Part shown: in pieces, positions 15,716 through 24,642 of the stretch | How positions within the stretch are numbered: position 1 is the stretch's first letter | Layout: each line of letters opens with the position of its first letter | DNA from: Paracoccus kondratievae | GTDB lineage: Bacteria > Pseudomonadota > Alphaproteobacteria > Rhodobacterales > Rhodobacteraceae | Reading direction: 5' to 3' | Assembly (NCBI RefSeq): GCF_009301415.1 | Contig: NZ_CP045073.1 | Location: 682,001-746,000, forward strand | Length of the DNA stretch: 64,000 bases | Translations under genes and position numbers: made by a program | The notes under the pieces: generated by a model | What the model was told of the DNA's origin: nothing | The model's input: the letters and a program-made list of their open reading frames with translations, nothing else | Database searches by the model: none

Positions 15716-17878
15716 TCAGACCGCGATCTCCCATTGTCCGCGCTTCGGAGAGCGCATGAAGCCAGCCTTCAGCTTGTCCCACAATGGCTGGCCAAAAATG
15801 CTGCTGAGGGATTGCCCCCCGAACCCTGCGATCATGTCCTCGGTCTTCATGGGCGTCGGATATGCCTGTACCAGTCGATCGATGACCGTGACGCGATTTT
15901 CCCCCACAATGTCGATCGTGCCTCGGCCTGGTACGCTCAGCACCCCGGCGCCGGTGCCCGACTTGTGGAACTCGACAGCCGCCCCACCTTGGGCCAACGA
16001 ACGGTTCCGACGAAATGCTGCCGTCAGGCTTGTCAGATCGACAGCAAACTCGGCTCCCTCCGGCAGGATATGGTCGGCGAGTCTGGCGAGCACATTTGCC
16101 GCCAGGCAGACGCCGGCCACGTCGCCCGCCTGCAGGACGAGTCCGATCCCCTGTTTGTCACGCGCGCGAAGCTCGGTGTCGATGGCGGCGCGGACCCGTT
16201 CGTCCTCGAGTCGGCGCGCGAGATAGAGCGGCACATCACGCCCGTCGATTTCGAGTGCGCCGAGCGCGATGAGGTCGGGCCGGATGTTCTCCATCGCTGT
16301 GATGTCCAGCGCCTTGCCAAGCTGCTCGCGCAGGTGGCTGGCGACCCATCCGTCTCGAATCCGATAGACACGGTAACGCTCAGGCAGCGCGGCCGACGAT
16401 GACTGGCCGTCGCTCGAGTGAAGCTCGAGTCCTTCAGGACGCTCCACGACCTTTGCCACATGTTCCCCGAAATCGTCTTCTTCGTCGATCAGGTCGTCAC
16501 CCTCCCAACCTGAGGGGACCAGGAACCCGAGATCGAGCAGGGTTTTGACGTCTACCCCCCGCTCATGAAGCCAGGCACCGTTTATCCGGTCAGATGCCAG
16601 GTTCCACAAAGCCAGCAATGCAGGCAGCACCGCCGTGCTCTCTCTGGGCGTCGGTGCGCGACCATCACGCAATATGCCCCAATGGCGGAGCAAGCGGTGA
16701 CCGAGGACGCGCTCGAACGGATCATCCAGGCTCAGCAGGCTCGTGGTGTTTCGATCCGTCAGGGTAAAGTCCAGCGTGCGCTCGCCGTCCACGCCCGCCC
16801 GCCGGTATTGAACAGCAATTTCCACGAACCGCATCGCGAGGGCATTGCGAAATATCCTCTCGAGTCCCGGCTGATCGCTGATCAGCTGGCCGATGTCCTC
16901 ATCCAGGGACGTCGAGACCGACAGCCTGTTGGCGAGATTTCCGATACTGATGTCCGCGCGGATCACGCGAGCTCGCAGGATGCTTGCATCGTCGAACTCG
17001 GGGAGTTCCAGATCGAACCCGTTAAAGAACCGCGCGATGTCGTAGGCCTGAAAATCGACAGGTTGTTGCGAGGGCTCCTGTTCGAGGACCGTCCTGATGA
17101 AGCTCTCGGCCGCATCGTGGCGAAGCTTTCGGGTCCCAGCACGGACATGCACGCGCCCGGTACTCGGGGTGTGCACGATCATGATTTCCCCTGGTGGGCG
17201 GAAATACATTGTCGTGCGCTGCCCGTCGTCGTGAAGTTCCCGCACACTGGTAGGAGCTTCCGGGTGAACCACAAGGTACATGACCTCGGCGGGCTCATCG
17301 CCGTCCTGGGGAATGGCGAACCGGTCGACTTCATATCCGTCGCCCCGATCGAGTCTATCCCGCAGATCGTCCAGCAGGGTGTCCAGCGCCGATGAGGCGA
17401 CATCAGCCACGCCGTCTTGCACAGGCGCGACCATGAACGTCTGGTAGTGGCGGTCATAGCGGCGGTAGAGCCGCAAATGCAGGGTGTTCTCTGCAGCCTC
17501 GAACAGCATCGGCTCGTTGAGATAGGTCCAAAAGCTGCGTGCCAGCGAGTCGCGCTGCCCATCGAATTGCCGTTTCCGGTCGGGCGGCATTTTGGTGCGG
17601 ACAAGTCCGTCCAGCGCGAACTGGCCGCGATCTGACGACATGTTGACGATACGAGCTGCCTCGGTTTCGAGGGGTGACAGCTTCTCCTTCCGCTGTTCGC
17701 GCAACATGGCTGCCGCAGGCACATCTCCATCGGCGCCATCGGGTTCGAAATGGTAATCTGCCAACCATGTCAGCTTGTCGAAGACACGCATTCGCAGGAA
17801 TGCGGCAATCATCGAGGGCTCGGCATCGTCGAATAGCCGCGACAGGTTGGGACAGGATTTGGCCGGCGCACGAACCAC
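15716..17878 (-). CDS. Large protein of unknown function (720 aa)
   Basis: A 720-residue soluble protein that I cannot assign. It has no membrane segment, Walker motif or recognised nuclease motif. Visible parts: acidic N-terminal half with beta-rich stretches (YEVDRFAIPQDGDEPAEVMYLVVH; TMYFRPPGEIMIVHTPSTGRVHV), a region of regular helices (PFERVLGHRLLRHWGIL; LPALLALWNLASDRINGAWLHERG), an acidic linker (GDDLIDEEDDFGEH) and a C-terminal helical end. A TTG at 17896 is possible, but GTG at 17878 has GGAGG five bases before it. It is the most upstream minus-strand gene of the prophage segment and may be an accessory or host-interaction gene. Confidence 0.6.
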   Translation of the reverse strand: MVRAPAKSCPNLSRLFDDAEPSMIAAFLRMRVFDKLTWLADYHFEPDGADGDVPAAAMLREQRKEKLSPLETEAARIVNMSSDRGQFALDGLVRTKMPPDRKRQFDGQRDSLARSFWTYLNEPMLFEAAENTLHLRLYRRYDRHYQTFMVAPVQDGVADVASSALDTLLDDLRDRLDRGDGYEVDRFAIPQDGDEPAEVMYLVVHPEAPTSVRELHDDGQRTTMYFRPPGEIMIVHTPSTGRVHVRAGTRKLRHDAAESFIRTVLEQEPSQQPVDFQAYDIARFFNGFDLELPEFDDASILRARVIRADISIGNLANRLSVSTSLDEDIGQLISDQPGLERIFRNALAMRFVEIAVQYRRAGVDGERTLDFTLTDRNTTSLLSLDDPFERVLGHRLLRHWGILRDGRAPTPRESTAVLPALLALWNLASDRINGAWLHERGVDVKTLLDLGFLVPSGWEGDDLIDEEDDFGEHVAKVVERPEGLELHSSDGQSSSAALPERYRVYRIRDGWVASHLREQLGKALDITAMENIRPDLIALGALEIDGRDVPLYLARRLEDERVRAAIDTELRARDKQGIGLVLQAGDVAGVCLAANVLARLADHILPEGAEFAVDLTSLTAAFRRNRSLAQGGAAVEFHKSGTGAGVLSVPGRGTIDIVGENRVTVIDRLVQAYPTPMKTEDMIAGFGGQSLSSIFGQPLWDKLKAGFMRSPKRGQWEIAV

Positions 17879-18008
17879 GTGTACCTCCGTGATCAAGGTT
17901 TCGTGAAGGCTAACCTCACATGGCCCCCCGACGCAAAGAATCTTCGATCGCTGTCCCGATTTGCTTCCTGAACCGGCTTTTCATCGTCGAGAACCCTGCG
18001 AGTTACCG

Positions 18009-18215
18009 ATGATGAAACGTCCCAACCCTCTGTCACCCTTCCTGATGACTGCCGCCGAGCGCCGCGCCGAACTGTGCGGCCTGCTGGCACTGGGGCTGGT
18101 CCGGCTGCGGATGCGGGAGGCGGGCGAAGTATCTGACGATACCGGAGAAAGTTGCCTACACTATCCACCCGACCAATGCCGTCATGCAACTCCAACGCAC
18201 CGGAGAACCGCATGA
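18009..18215 (+). CDS. Small conserved protein of recombinase module
   Basis: A 68-residue protein (KRPNPLSPFLMTAAERRAELCGLLALGLVRLRMR, ending SDDTGESCLHYPPDQCRHATPTHRRTA). I recall similar short genes directly before DUF2924 and serine-recombinase genes in alphaproteobacterial islands. The stop overlaps the next start by four bases (ATGA), supporting a coupled operon. The start is ATG 18009 or 18012; neither has a strong ribosome site. It may help the recombinase as an accessory DNA-binding protein, but no function is proven. Confidence 0.6.
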   Translation: MMKRPNPLSPFLMTAAERRAELCGLLALGLVRLRMREAGEVSDDTGESCLHYPPDQCRHATPTHRRTA

Positions 18216-18661
18216 CGACCCACGATCCCATCCCCGCGCGCCTGGCCGCGCTGAAATCCACCCCGACGCCCGAGCTGAAAGCGCAGTGGCGCGATCTGTT
18301 CGACAGCGAGCCGCCGCCGTTCAACCGCCGCTATCTCGAAAGCCGCATCGCCTATCGCATCCAGGAACTCGCCTATGGCGGGCTGAAACCGGAGACGATC
18401 CGGCGGTTGGAACGGCTCGGCGAGGAACTGGACGGCGGCGACCGGAAGAAGAGCCGAATCCGCGCCGACGCCATGCCCATCGCCGGCACGCGGCTGATCC
18501 GCGAATGGCAGGGCGTCGAGCAGGTCGTCACCGTCACCTCCGAAGGCTTCGAATGGCAGGGGCGGCCCTACAAGTCGCTCTCCGCCATCGCGCGTGCGAT
18601 CACCGGCACGCGCTGGAACGGGTGGGTGTTCTTCGGCTTGAAATCGCGGAGGCGCGCATGA
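18212..18661 (+). CDS. DUF2924 protein of recombinase module
   Basis: A 149-residue protein with the DUF2924 pattern: ELKAQWRDLFDSEPPPFNRRYLESRIAYRIQELAYGGL in the first half and a C-terminal beta-rich unit (GTRLIREWQGVEQVVTV, FEWQGRPYKSLSAIARAITGTRWNG) that resembles a DNA-modulating RAMA-like fold. GGAG precedes the ATG at 18212. The gene overlaps both neighbours by four bases (ATGA at each end). DUF2924 genes regularly travel with this type of serine recombinase and are presumed accessory factors in integration or excision. Confidence 0.88.
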   Translation: MTTHDPIPARLAALKSTPTPELKAQWRDLFDSEPPPFNRRYLESRIAYRIQELAYGGLKPETIRRLERLGEELDGGDRKKSRIRADAMPIAGTRLIREWQGVEQVVTVTSEGFEWQGRPYKSLSAIARAITGTRWNGWVFFGLKSRRRA

Positions 18662-19965
18662 GCGATGTGAAGATCAAGCGCCGCTGCGCGGTCTACACCC
18701 GGAAATCCTCCGAGGAAGGGCTTGAGCAGGAATTCAACAGCCTCCACGCTCAGCGCGAGGCCTGCGAGGCGTACATCGCCAGCCAGCGGTCCGAGGGCTG
18801 GGTGCTGGTCCGCGATCACTATGACGACGGCGGCATCTCCGGCGGCACGCTGGAACGGCCCGGACTGAAGCGGCTGCTTGAAGACATAGAGGACGGGCTG
18901 GTCGACGTGGTGGTGGTCTACAAGATCGACCGCCTGTCGCGCTCGCTCGCCGACTTCGCCAAGCTGGTGGAGGTGTTCGACCGGAACGGCGTGACGTTCG
19001 TCTCGGTCACGCAGTCGTTCAACACCACCACGTCCATGGGGCGGCTGACGCTGAACATCCTTCTCAGCTTCGCCCAGTTCGAGCGGGAGGTGACAGCCGA
19101 ACGCATCCGCGACAAGGTCGCCGCCAGTCGGAAGAAGGGCATGTGGATGGGCGGGGTGCCGCCCTACGGCTATAGGGTCGAGAACCGGAAGCTGGTGGTC
19201 GACGAGGAAGCCGCTGCGCATGTGCGCTGGATCTTCGCCCGCTTCCTCGAGATCGGGTCCTGCACGGAACTGGCGCGGGAGGTTGGCACGCGCGGAATCC
19301 GGACGCCGCGCGGCAACCGGATCGACAAGAAATACATCTACCGGATGCTCAGCAACCGCGCCTACATCGGTGAGGCAGTCCACAAGGGTGACAGCTATCC
19401 CGGCGAGCATGACGCCATCATCAGTCAGGAAACGTGGGACCGGGTCCACGCCATCCTGCAGGAGAGCCCGCGCAAACGCGCCGCCCGCACCCGTGCCGAC
19501 ACGCCCGCGCTGTTGAAGGGGCTGCTCTACGGCCCCGATGGCGCGGCCTTCTCGCCGACGCACACCCGAAAGGGCGGCCGGTTGTACCGCTACTATGTCA
19601 GCCAGACAGTGCTGAAGCATGGCGCTGGATCCTGCCCCATCGGCCGCGTGCCCGCGGGCGAGATCGAGGCCGCGGTCTTCGACCAGCTGCGCGCCGTGTT
19701 CCGCCAGCCCGAGATCGTGGCCGGGACGTGGAAGGCGGCGAGCGCCCACGCCAGCGACATCACCGAAGCCGACGCCCGCGCCGCCCTGCAGCAGATCGAC
19801 CCGCTGTGGGACGAACTCTTCCCCGCCGAGCAGGCGCGTATCGTGGCGCTGCTGATCGAGCGCGTGGACATCGGCACGGATGGACTCAACGTCCGGCTGC
19901 GCATGGATGGTCTGGGGAGCCTCGCCCGCGAGATGCGGGCTGGAGACATGGGAGCGGCCGCATGA
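18658..19965 (+). CDS. Large serine recombinase
   Basis: A 435-residue serine recombinase. The N-terminal resolvase domain has YTRKSSEEG (nucleophile Ser17) and VVYKIDRLSRSLADF, then FAQFEREVTAERIRDKVAASRKKG (long E-helix). The recombinase domain (about 150-270) contains GVPPYGYRV and GTRGIRTPRGNRIDKKYIYRMLSNRAYIGE. The segment where many relatives carry zinc-binding cysteines (LLKGLLYGPDGAAFSP and following) lacks them. It would catalyse site-specific integration of the prophage or island. Both gene boundaries are four-base overlaps. A longer frame extending upstream is an artefact of reading through the DUF2924 gene. Confidence 0.93.
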   Translation: MSDVKIKRRCAVYTRKSSEEGLEQEFNSLHAQREACEAYIASQRSEGWVLVRDHYDDGGISGGTLERPGLKRLLEDIEDGLVDVVVVYKIDRLSRSLADFAKLVEVFDRNGVTFVSVTQSFNTTTSMGRLTLNILLSFAQFEREVTAERIRDKVAASRKKGMWMGGVPPYGYRVENRKLVVDEEAAAHVRWIFARFLEIGSCTELAREVGTRGIRTPRGNRIDKKYIYRMLSNRAYIGEAVHKGDSYPGEHDAIISQETWDRVHAILQESPRKRAARTRADTPALLKGLLYGPDGAAFSPTHTRKGGRLYRYYVSQTVLKHGAGSCPIGRVPAGEIEAAVFDQLRAVFRQPEIVAGTWKAASAHASDITEADARAALQQIDPLWDELFPAEQARIVALLIERVDIGTDGLNVRLRMDGLGSLAREMRAGDMGAAA

Positions 19966-20444
19966 CCCGCGAGCCGCCGATCCCCGACACCGTGACGCTG
20001 CACGTGCCGTTCCGCATCGTGAAGCGCGGCGGGCGGAAGGAGATGCACTTGCCGGACGGCACAACGCCGTCACGCCGGGCGGACAGCGCGCTGGTCAAGG
20101 CGCTCGCCCGCGCGTTCCGGTGGAAACGGATGCTCGAATCCGGGGAGTTCGCCACCGTCGCAGAGTTGGCCGAGCGCGAGGGGATCGCGCCCTCCTACAT
20201 GACCCGCGTCCTTCGGCTGACCCTTCTAGCGCCCGAGATAGTCGAGGCGATCCTGGACGGAAAGCAGGGGCCCGAGGTCACGCTCGCGCGGGTGTTGGAG
20301 CCGTTTCCGTTGGGCTGGATTGATCAGTTTCCGTTCAAGCCGTGCGCTCGGGTCCCAAGTTTGTTCTTCCACAAACCCTCACGGGCAAGGATGTCGTCCC
20401 GAGCCATGTCGGGTGAGGCCACCTCGAGTATCGACACGGTGTAG
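19962..20444 (+). CDS. Recombinase-module protein with replaced C-terminus
   Basis: A 160-residue protein overlapping the recombinase stop by four bases. The first 118 or so residues follow the conserved pattern I know from this module (VTLHVPFRIVKRGGRKEM; SALVKALARAFRWKRMLESGEF; AELAEREGIAPSYMTRVLRLTLLAP; PEVTLARVLEPFPLGW), with a helix-turn-helix at AELAEREGIAPSYMTRVL. After about 20318 the sequence changes to an unrelated tail (FKPCARVPSLFFHKPSRARM) that is antisense to the 3' end of the GIY-YIG gene. The C-terminus therefore seems to have been replaced when the downstream DNA joined. Probably a regulator or directionality factor for the recombinase. Confidence 0.75.
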   Translation: MTREPPIPDTVTLHVPFRIVKRGGRKEMHLPDGTTPSRRADSALVKALARAFRWKRMLESGEFATVAELAEREGIAPSYMTRVLRLTLLAPEIVEAILDGKQGPEVTLARVLEPFPLGWIDQFPFKPCARVPSLFFHKPSRARMSSRAMSGEATSSIDTV

Positions 20445-21169
20445 TCTCGATGGCCGCGCTGCCGCAGCAGTACGTTGCCCCCATGCCCATTTGCCACGTA
20501 GGCCATCCACCGCCCGAGAAGACCATCTTGACCGGTAGCAGACCCTACATACTGATCACCCCCTTCGGAAACGAGTAGATAAACTCCTCGGACAGAGGAT
20601 AGTGCAGCCCGCCATGCTTGCGGCAGCGCGGGCACTTCACTGATCAGGCTCCTGAACCTGGAGAATCCGGGGAACGGCGGCTCCCTGCGATCAAGCCTTA
20701 GTTCGAGAATCTCTTTGTGCCGTCGCGCAGCCCATTGTGACCAAGCGCGCGCGCCAGCCGGCGGGCCCCAACGAACAAGGATGCGTTCCGTGTACGCACT
20801 GCCAGCGGCAAGCCATTCGAGATCATATGCGTCAACGTCCCTTCGGTCACGCTCGCCCTCGATGATCTCGGGATCCTGGATGGCGGGAAGGCGGCCTCCA
20901 TTCCAGTCCCATCGATCGTTGATCCGTGTAATCCCGACGAACAAGCCGGTTGTATCTCCGTCGGCCAGCATCGGCCCTGGAACGAAATGGCACGCAAGCT
21001 GCGCCTCTGCGTAGGGCGATGGATTTCGACGCTGAAAGCTGGCGAAGCATCCAAACTTCTGAGAGCCGCCGGTCCGCCAAGCCATCAAGCCGCGATTGTC
21101 ATGCCGAAGGAGGCGCGTATGTACGACGTCCAATTCGAGCTTTATCAGGAACTCATGGAAATAGAACAC
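20324..21169 (-). CDS. GIY-YIG family protein
   Basis: A 281-residue protein. The C-terminal 95 residues form a GIY-YIG nuclease domain: GVYLLVSEGG, then QYVGSATGQDGLLGRWMAYV, and ILAREGLWKNKLGTRAHGLN, with the catalytic Arg and Glu in expected places. The N-terminal 180 residues are a separate domain (FVGITRINDRWDWNG, AAGSAYTERILVRWG) of unknown role. It starts with GTG at 21169 after TAGGAGG. It is convergent with, and overlaps by 121 bases, the recombinase-module gene. Next to the restriction-modification locus it may be a defence or repair nuclease. Confidence 0.85.
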   Translation of the reverse strand: MFYFHEFLIKLELDVVHTRLLRHDNRGLMAWRTGGSQKFGCFASFQRRNPSPYAEAQLACHFVPGPMLADGDTTGLFVGITRINDRWDWNGGRLPAIQDPEIIEGERDRRDVDAYDLEWLAAGSAYTERILVRWGPPAGARAWSQWAARRHKEILELRLDRREPPFPGFSRFRSLISEVPALPQAWRAALSSVRGVYLLVSEGGDQYVGSATGQDGLLGRWMAYVANGHGGNVLLRQRGHRDYTVSILEVASPDMARDDILAREGLWKNKLGTRAHGLNGN

Positions 21170-21202
21170 TTTACCTCCTACCGTCGCTGAGATCGTGCTC
21201 AG

Positions 21203-21388
21203 CTAAGCGGCAATCGTCAATGCTTGGCAGCGACATCCGATATCGAAGAGGTGAACCTCTAGGTGCAGCAGGCTCCAGAGGCGGCGCGGACGGGTCGCGT
21301 GCTGAATGTCATCGAAGTGCTGGCGCTGAACACACTGCTCCCTCAGAGTCCGGATCACCCGCTCGGCCGCCGCGACCCACGGGCTGTT
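21203..21388 (-). pseudogene. IS3-type transposase C-terminal remnant
   Basis: The reverse frame reads WVAAAERVIRTLREQC followed by QRQHFDDIQHATR, which matches the C-terminal integrase-core pattern of IS3-like transposases (AERVIRTLKEQC, RFxxLQHA). The normal continuation (WIxFYNxRRPHxALG) is absent: the frame continues into unrelated residues with only a faint CQALTIAA trace before a stop, and a stop lies just upstream. No catalytic residues remain apart from the region of the last Glu. It is a scar of past insertion activity at the edge of the restriction locus. Confidence 0.55.
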
Positions 21389-21723
21389 CCGCGCATACTA
21401 CGCGGCCCGCCGCGCCGCGGTGGTCGCTCCTGCCGGGATCGCCGCGTTCAGCGCATCGACCGTCCCCATCCCCTCCCAACGCCGCCCGCCACCCGCGGGC
21501 TCGATGCCGCGAGCGCGCACGAAGCCAAGAAGGCGATGGAGGACGGGCCGCACGGGCTGAAGAATTGCCTGCAACGGACCCTCAAGCTATTGTTAACGTT
21601 TGGGAATCAATCCACCCGAACAGCGCTAGATCCCACCGAAAGACACCTACTGAACGGCAGGCTGCCACTTGAATACGGATTCATACTCAAGTAGCGTCCG
21701 AAAAAAACGCAAAAGGCCTGTCG
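21389..21723. other. Gap before the methyltransferase, no clear gene
   Basis: The first 200 bases are GC-rich and look like decayed coding sequence; the last 120 bases become AT-richer (around 21590-21720), marking the boundary of the lower-GC restriction-modification locus and probably holding the methyltransferase promoter. I cannot assign any protein in either strand with confidence. Confidence 0.45.
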
Positions 21724-24642
21724 ATGTCGCGCTCACGGATCATTGTTGAAACTTCCGATCAGAAGAAGACCGCCGTTTTGGAGGCTGCATCGCTGCAGGG
21801 AGCGACACTTGCTGAGTGGTTTGAAGAGCAACTGAGGGCAACGATTCCAAGCGTTAATCACGAATCCGATGCCAAACAGCACGGACTTGTGCGGCCTAAC
21901 GAACTGAACGACGTCGAAGCAGTCATGTCGAGCCTGTCTTCACAAGACTGGGCATTCACTGACGACGATACTCGCTACCTCACACATGATCTGCATCCAT
22001 ATCCTGCGAAGTTCATTCCACAAATCCCGGCACACCTCATCGCACGGCTCTCAATGCCGGGGGATAGAGTGTTTGATCCTTTCGGTGGCAGCGCCACCAC
22101 CGCAGTTGAAGCCGTACGCCTAGGTCGGAGAGCAATTTCAATCGACGCGAACCCCCTCTCAGCGCTTATAGGACGGGTGAAGACTGGCTTCATGACGCCA
22201 TCAATCCGTGCAGATCTTGAGCAACTTGCTGCTGCGGTAGAAAGCCGGTTGGTGGGCCCTGACGGCGAGGTTGAGGCTCAATGGCCATCCGTGCTGGAAC
22301 GGCATGGCAAATACCGCCCCGAAATCCCCAACATTGAAAAATGGTTCGATGTCGAAGCACAGGCAGCTCTCTGCCTCCTCAGACATTTGATCGATACTAC
22401 GACAAAGGATCTGTCTCGGGATGCTGCCCTGCTGGCACTTTCTCGGATAATTTTGCGTGTTTCCAACCAAGAGTCAGAGACCAGATACGTTTCAGTAAAG
22501 AAGAACGTTTCATTCAAGATATGCCTTCGAGCGTACTTGGAATCTTTGCGCACAGCGATGAGGCGGCTGGATAATGCTGCGGCGGAGCTTCAGTATGCAG
22601 ACGCAGAATTTCTAATTGGTGACAGCCGCGCGGACCTCCAGCGCAGTATTGCTGAATGTTCTGTGGATCTTATTGTTACATCACCGCCTTACCCCAATGC
22701 GACGGATTACCATCTCTACCATCGATTTCGGCTGTTCTGGCTTGGATTTGATCCACGAAAGCTCGGTCAAATAGAGATCGGATCGCATCTCAGGCACCAA
22801 AGGAATAACTCTGGCTTCGAAGAGTATCACGAGGATATGGTCAAAGTCCTCTCAGGCTGTGCTTATGCGCTAGCCCCGGGGCGTTTCGCTGTATTCGTCG
22901 TTGGTGACGCACTATTTAAAGGGGAAAGCTTCTCGACCGCGTCCGCGATTGCTGAGGCCGCTGAGGCGGCTGGATTGCGCATGGTTGGGACGGTTGACCG
23001 TCCAATTCACACAACAAAACGCTCCTTTGCTAAACCGGCGCGTCGCGCGCGGCTTGAGCAGTTGGTTGTCCTGCAGAAGCCCAATCATGAAATTGTCGTC
23101 TCGCTTGGTGCGCCCGCCTACAAGATGTGGAACTATGAGGTTGAGCTTCGCGCTAAAGAAATAACCGCCCTGACCAACGCGAGAATAAATACGCGTGAAG
23201 CTGGCGGTGAGATCCGACTAAAGGTGGCAAATCCAGATTACTGGAATCTTCGCAGGCTGGCTTTCACCCGCGACTATTCGGTGGTCGGGGATCCAGATCG
23301 GCGTGAGTCCACCTGGCAGAAAGTCCTTGAGAACGGCGATGCTGATCCCTCCAAACGCAAAGATCCCAAATATGCAACTCATGGCCTGCACGCATACAAG
23401 GGTAAGTTTTATCCACAGCTCGCTAAGAGCCTACTAAACATCTCCGGAGTCCCCGTAGGAGGGAGAATTCTTGACCCTTATTGCGGGTCTGGAACGACGC
23501 TCGTTGAGGCAATGTTGAACGGCTTCGCTGGGCATGGGTGCGATTTCAACCCGCTCGCTGCGAAGATTGCAAAAGCCAAGACCGGAATACTCACTCTTCC
23601 ACGCCACATTGTTGATCATGCCATCCGATCGGTTCTGGATCGCGTTGTTCTGCGAGGCACCGGATATGATGTCTCACTGGATCAGTTTTCCAAGGATCTA
23701 CATCGAGAGCTACATGATTGGTTTCCGGAGAAGGTACTCTTCAAGCTCAACTGGCTTCTGGCACAGATCAGATTGCTCGGGAATCCGACCATTGTTGATT
23801 TTTTGGAGGTCACGCTCAGCAGCGTAGTCAGGGACGTTTCGCAGCAGGATCCAAGCGATCTGCGCATCCGACGGCGCAAAGAGCCCCTAGAAGATGCTCC
23901 CGTATTCGAGTTGTTTGCAGATCGTCTCACGCACGCGCACTCTCGTCTTCAGAAGTATTGGGCTGTCGCAGGACGCCAGCCCGGCGATATGATCGAGCCG
24001 AGGGTTGTGGAGGGCGACTCTCGGGCGCCCCATACCGCTGAGCTCCTGGGCTTGGAGCGTCAGAGCGTGGACGCTGTTGTGACTAGCCCACCCTACGCCA
24101 CGGCGCTTCCGTACATTGATACCGACCGTCTCTCGCTCCTTGCGATTATGGGTATTCCGTCGAAGATTCGGTCGACTCTGGAGGAGAACCTCACAGGCTC
24201 TCGTGAGATCCGGAAGTCTGAACGCGACACATTCGAAGCGACGCTCATGGACGACAAGGAAGCCTATTCCATACTTCCAAAGGATGTGGTCTCTGAGGTG
24301 CGTTTTATCCTTAAGGAAAACAGCAAGATCGACGTCGGTTTTAGAAGAGCAAATATGCCAGCGCTGCTTTGGCGCTACTATGTCCACATGAAAGAAAACC
24401 TCGAAAGCATGCACAGTGTCATGCGGCCGGGAGCGCGTGCGTTCTATGTTGTTGGCGACAGCCGCACAAACGCTGGCGGCAACTGGGTGAGGATCAATAC
24501 TTGTGCGAACATATCAAAAATTGCCCAAGAGGCAGGTTTTAGGTTCTTAGAGGCAATCGACATCGACGTCACGACCGAGAACTATAAGCATATCAAGAAT
24601 GCAATAACAGAAAACCAGATTCTGGTTTTTGAACGGCCCTAG
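21724..24642 (+). CDS. Tandem (double) DNA amino-methyltransferase
   Basis: A 972-residue protein with two complete methyltransferase halves. The N-terminal half has HPYPAKFIPQIPAHLI (about 95), AdoMet motif RVFDPFGGSATTAVEA (about 115) and catalytic LIVTSPPYPNATDY (about 320). The C-terminal half repeats the plan: LHAYKGKFYPQLAKSLL, RILDPYCGSGTTLVEA (about 582) and AVVTSPPYATALPY (about 785). TSPPY is most typical of N4-cytosine enzymes. One protein could thus methylate both strands of an asymmetric site. The nuclease gene converges tail-to-tail with overlapping stops. Codons are visibly less GC-rich than in flanking phage and core genes, so the locus is probably acquired. The target is unknown. 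Confidence 0.9.
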   Translation: MSRSRIIVETSDQKKTAVLEAASLQGATLAEWFEEQLRATIPSVNHESDAKQHGLVRPNELNDVEAVMSSLSSQDWAFTDDDTRYLTHDLHPYPAKFIPQIPAHLIARLSMPGDRVFDPFGGSATTAVEAVRLGRRAISIDANPLSALIGRVKTGFMTPSIRADLEQLAAAVESRLVGPDGEVEAQWPSVLERHGKYRPEIPNIEKWFDVEAQAALCLLRHLIDTTTKDLSRDAALLALSRIILRVSNQESETRYVSVKKNVSFKICLRAYLESLRTAMRRLDNAAAELQYADAEFLIGDSRADLQRSIAECSVDLIVTSPPYPNATDYHLYHRFRLFWLGFDPRKLGQIEIGSHLRHQRNNSGFEEYHEDMVKVLSGCAYALAPGRFAVFVVGDALFKGESFSTASAIAEAAEAAGLRMVGTVDRPIHTTKRSFAKPARRARLEQLVVLQKPNHEIVVSLGAPAYKMWNYEVELRAKEITALTNARINTREAGGEIRLKVANPDYWNLRRLAFTRDYSVVGDPDRRESTWQKVLENGDADPSKRKDPKYATHGLHAYKGKFYPQLAKSLLNISGVPVGGRILDPYCGSGTTLVEAMLNGFAGHGCDFNPLAAKIAKAKTGILTLPRHIVDHAIRSVLDRVVLRGTGYDVSLDQFSKDLHRELHDWFPEKVLFKLNWLLAQIRLLGNPTIVDFLEVTLSSVVRDVSQQDPSDLRIRRRKEPLEDAPVFELFADRLTHAHSRLQKYWAVAGRQPGDMIEPRVVEGDSRAPHTAELLGLERQSVDAVVTSPPYATALPYIDTDRLSLLAIMGIPSKIRSTLEENLTGSREIRKSERDTFEATLMDDKEAYSILPKDVVSEVRFILKENSKIDVGFRRANMPALLWRYYVHMKENLESMHSVMRPGARAFYVVGDSRTNAGGNWVRINTCANISKIAQEAGFRFLEAIDIDVTTENYKHIKNAITENQILVFERP

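Noticed and set aside
18184..18657. N-terminal extension of the recombinase frame
   Set aside because: It is the DUF2924 gene read in another frame; recombinase similarity begins at 18658 with a coupled ATG.
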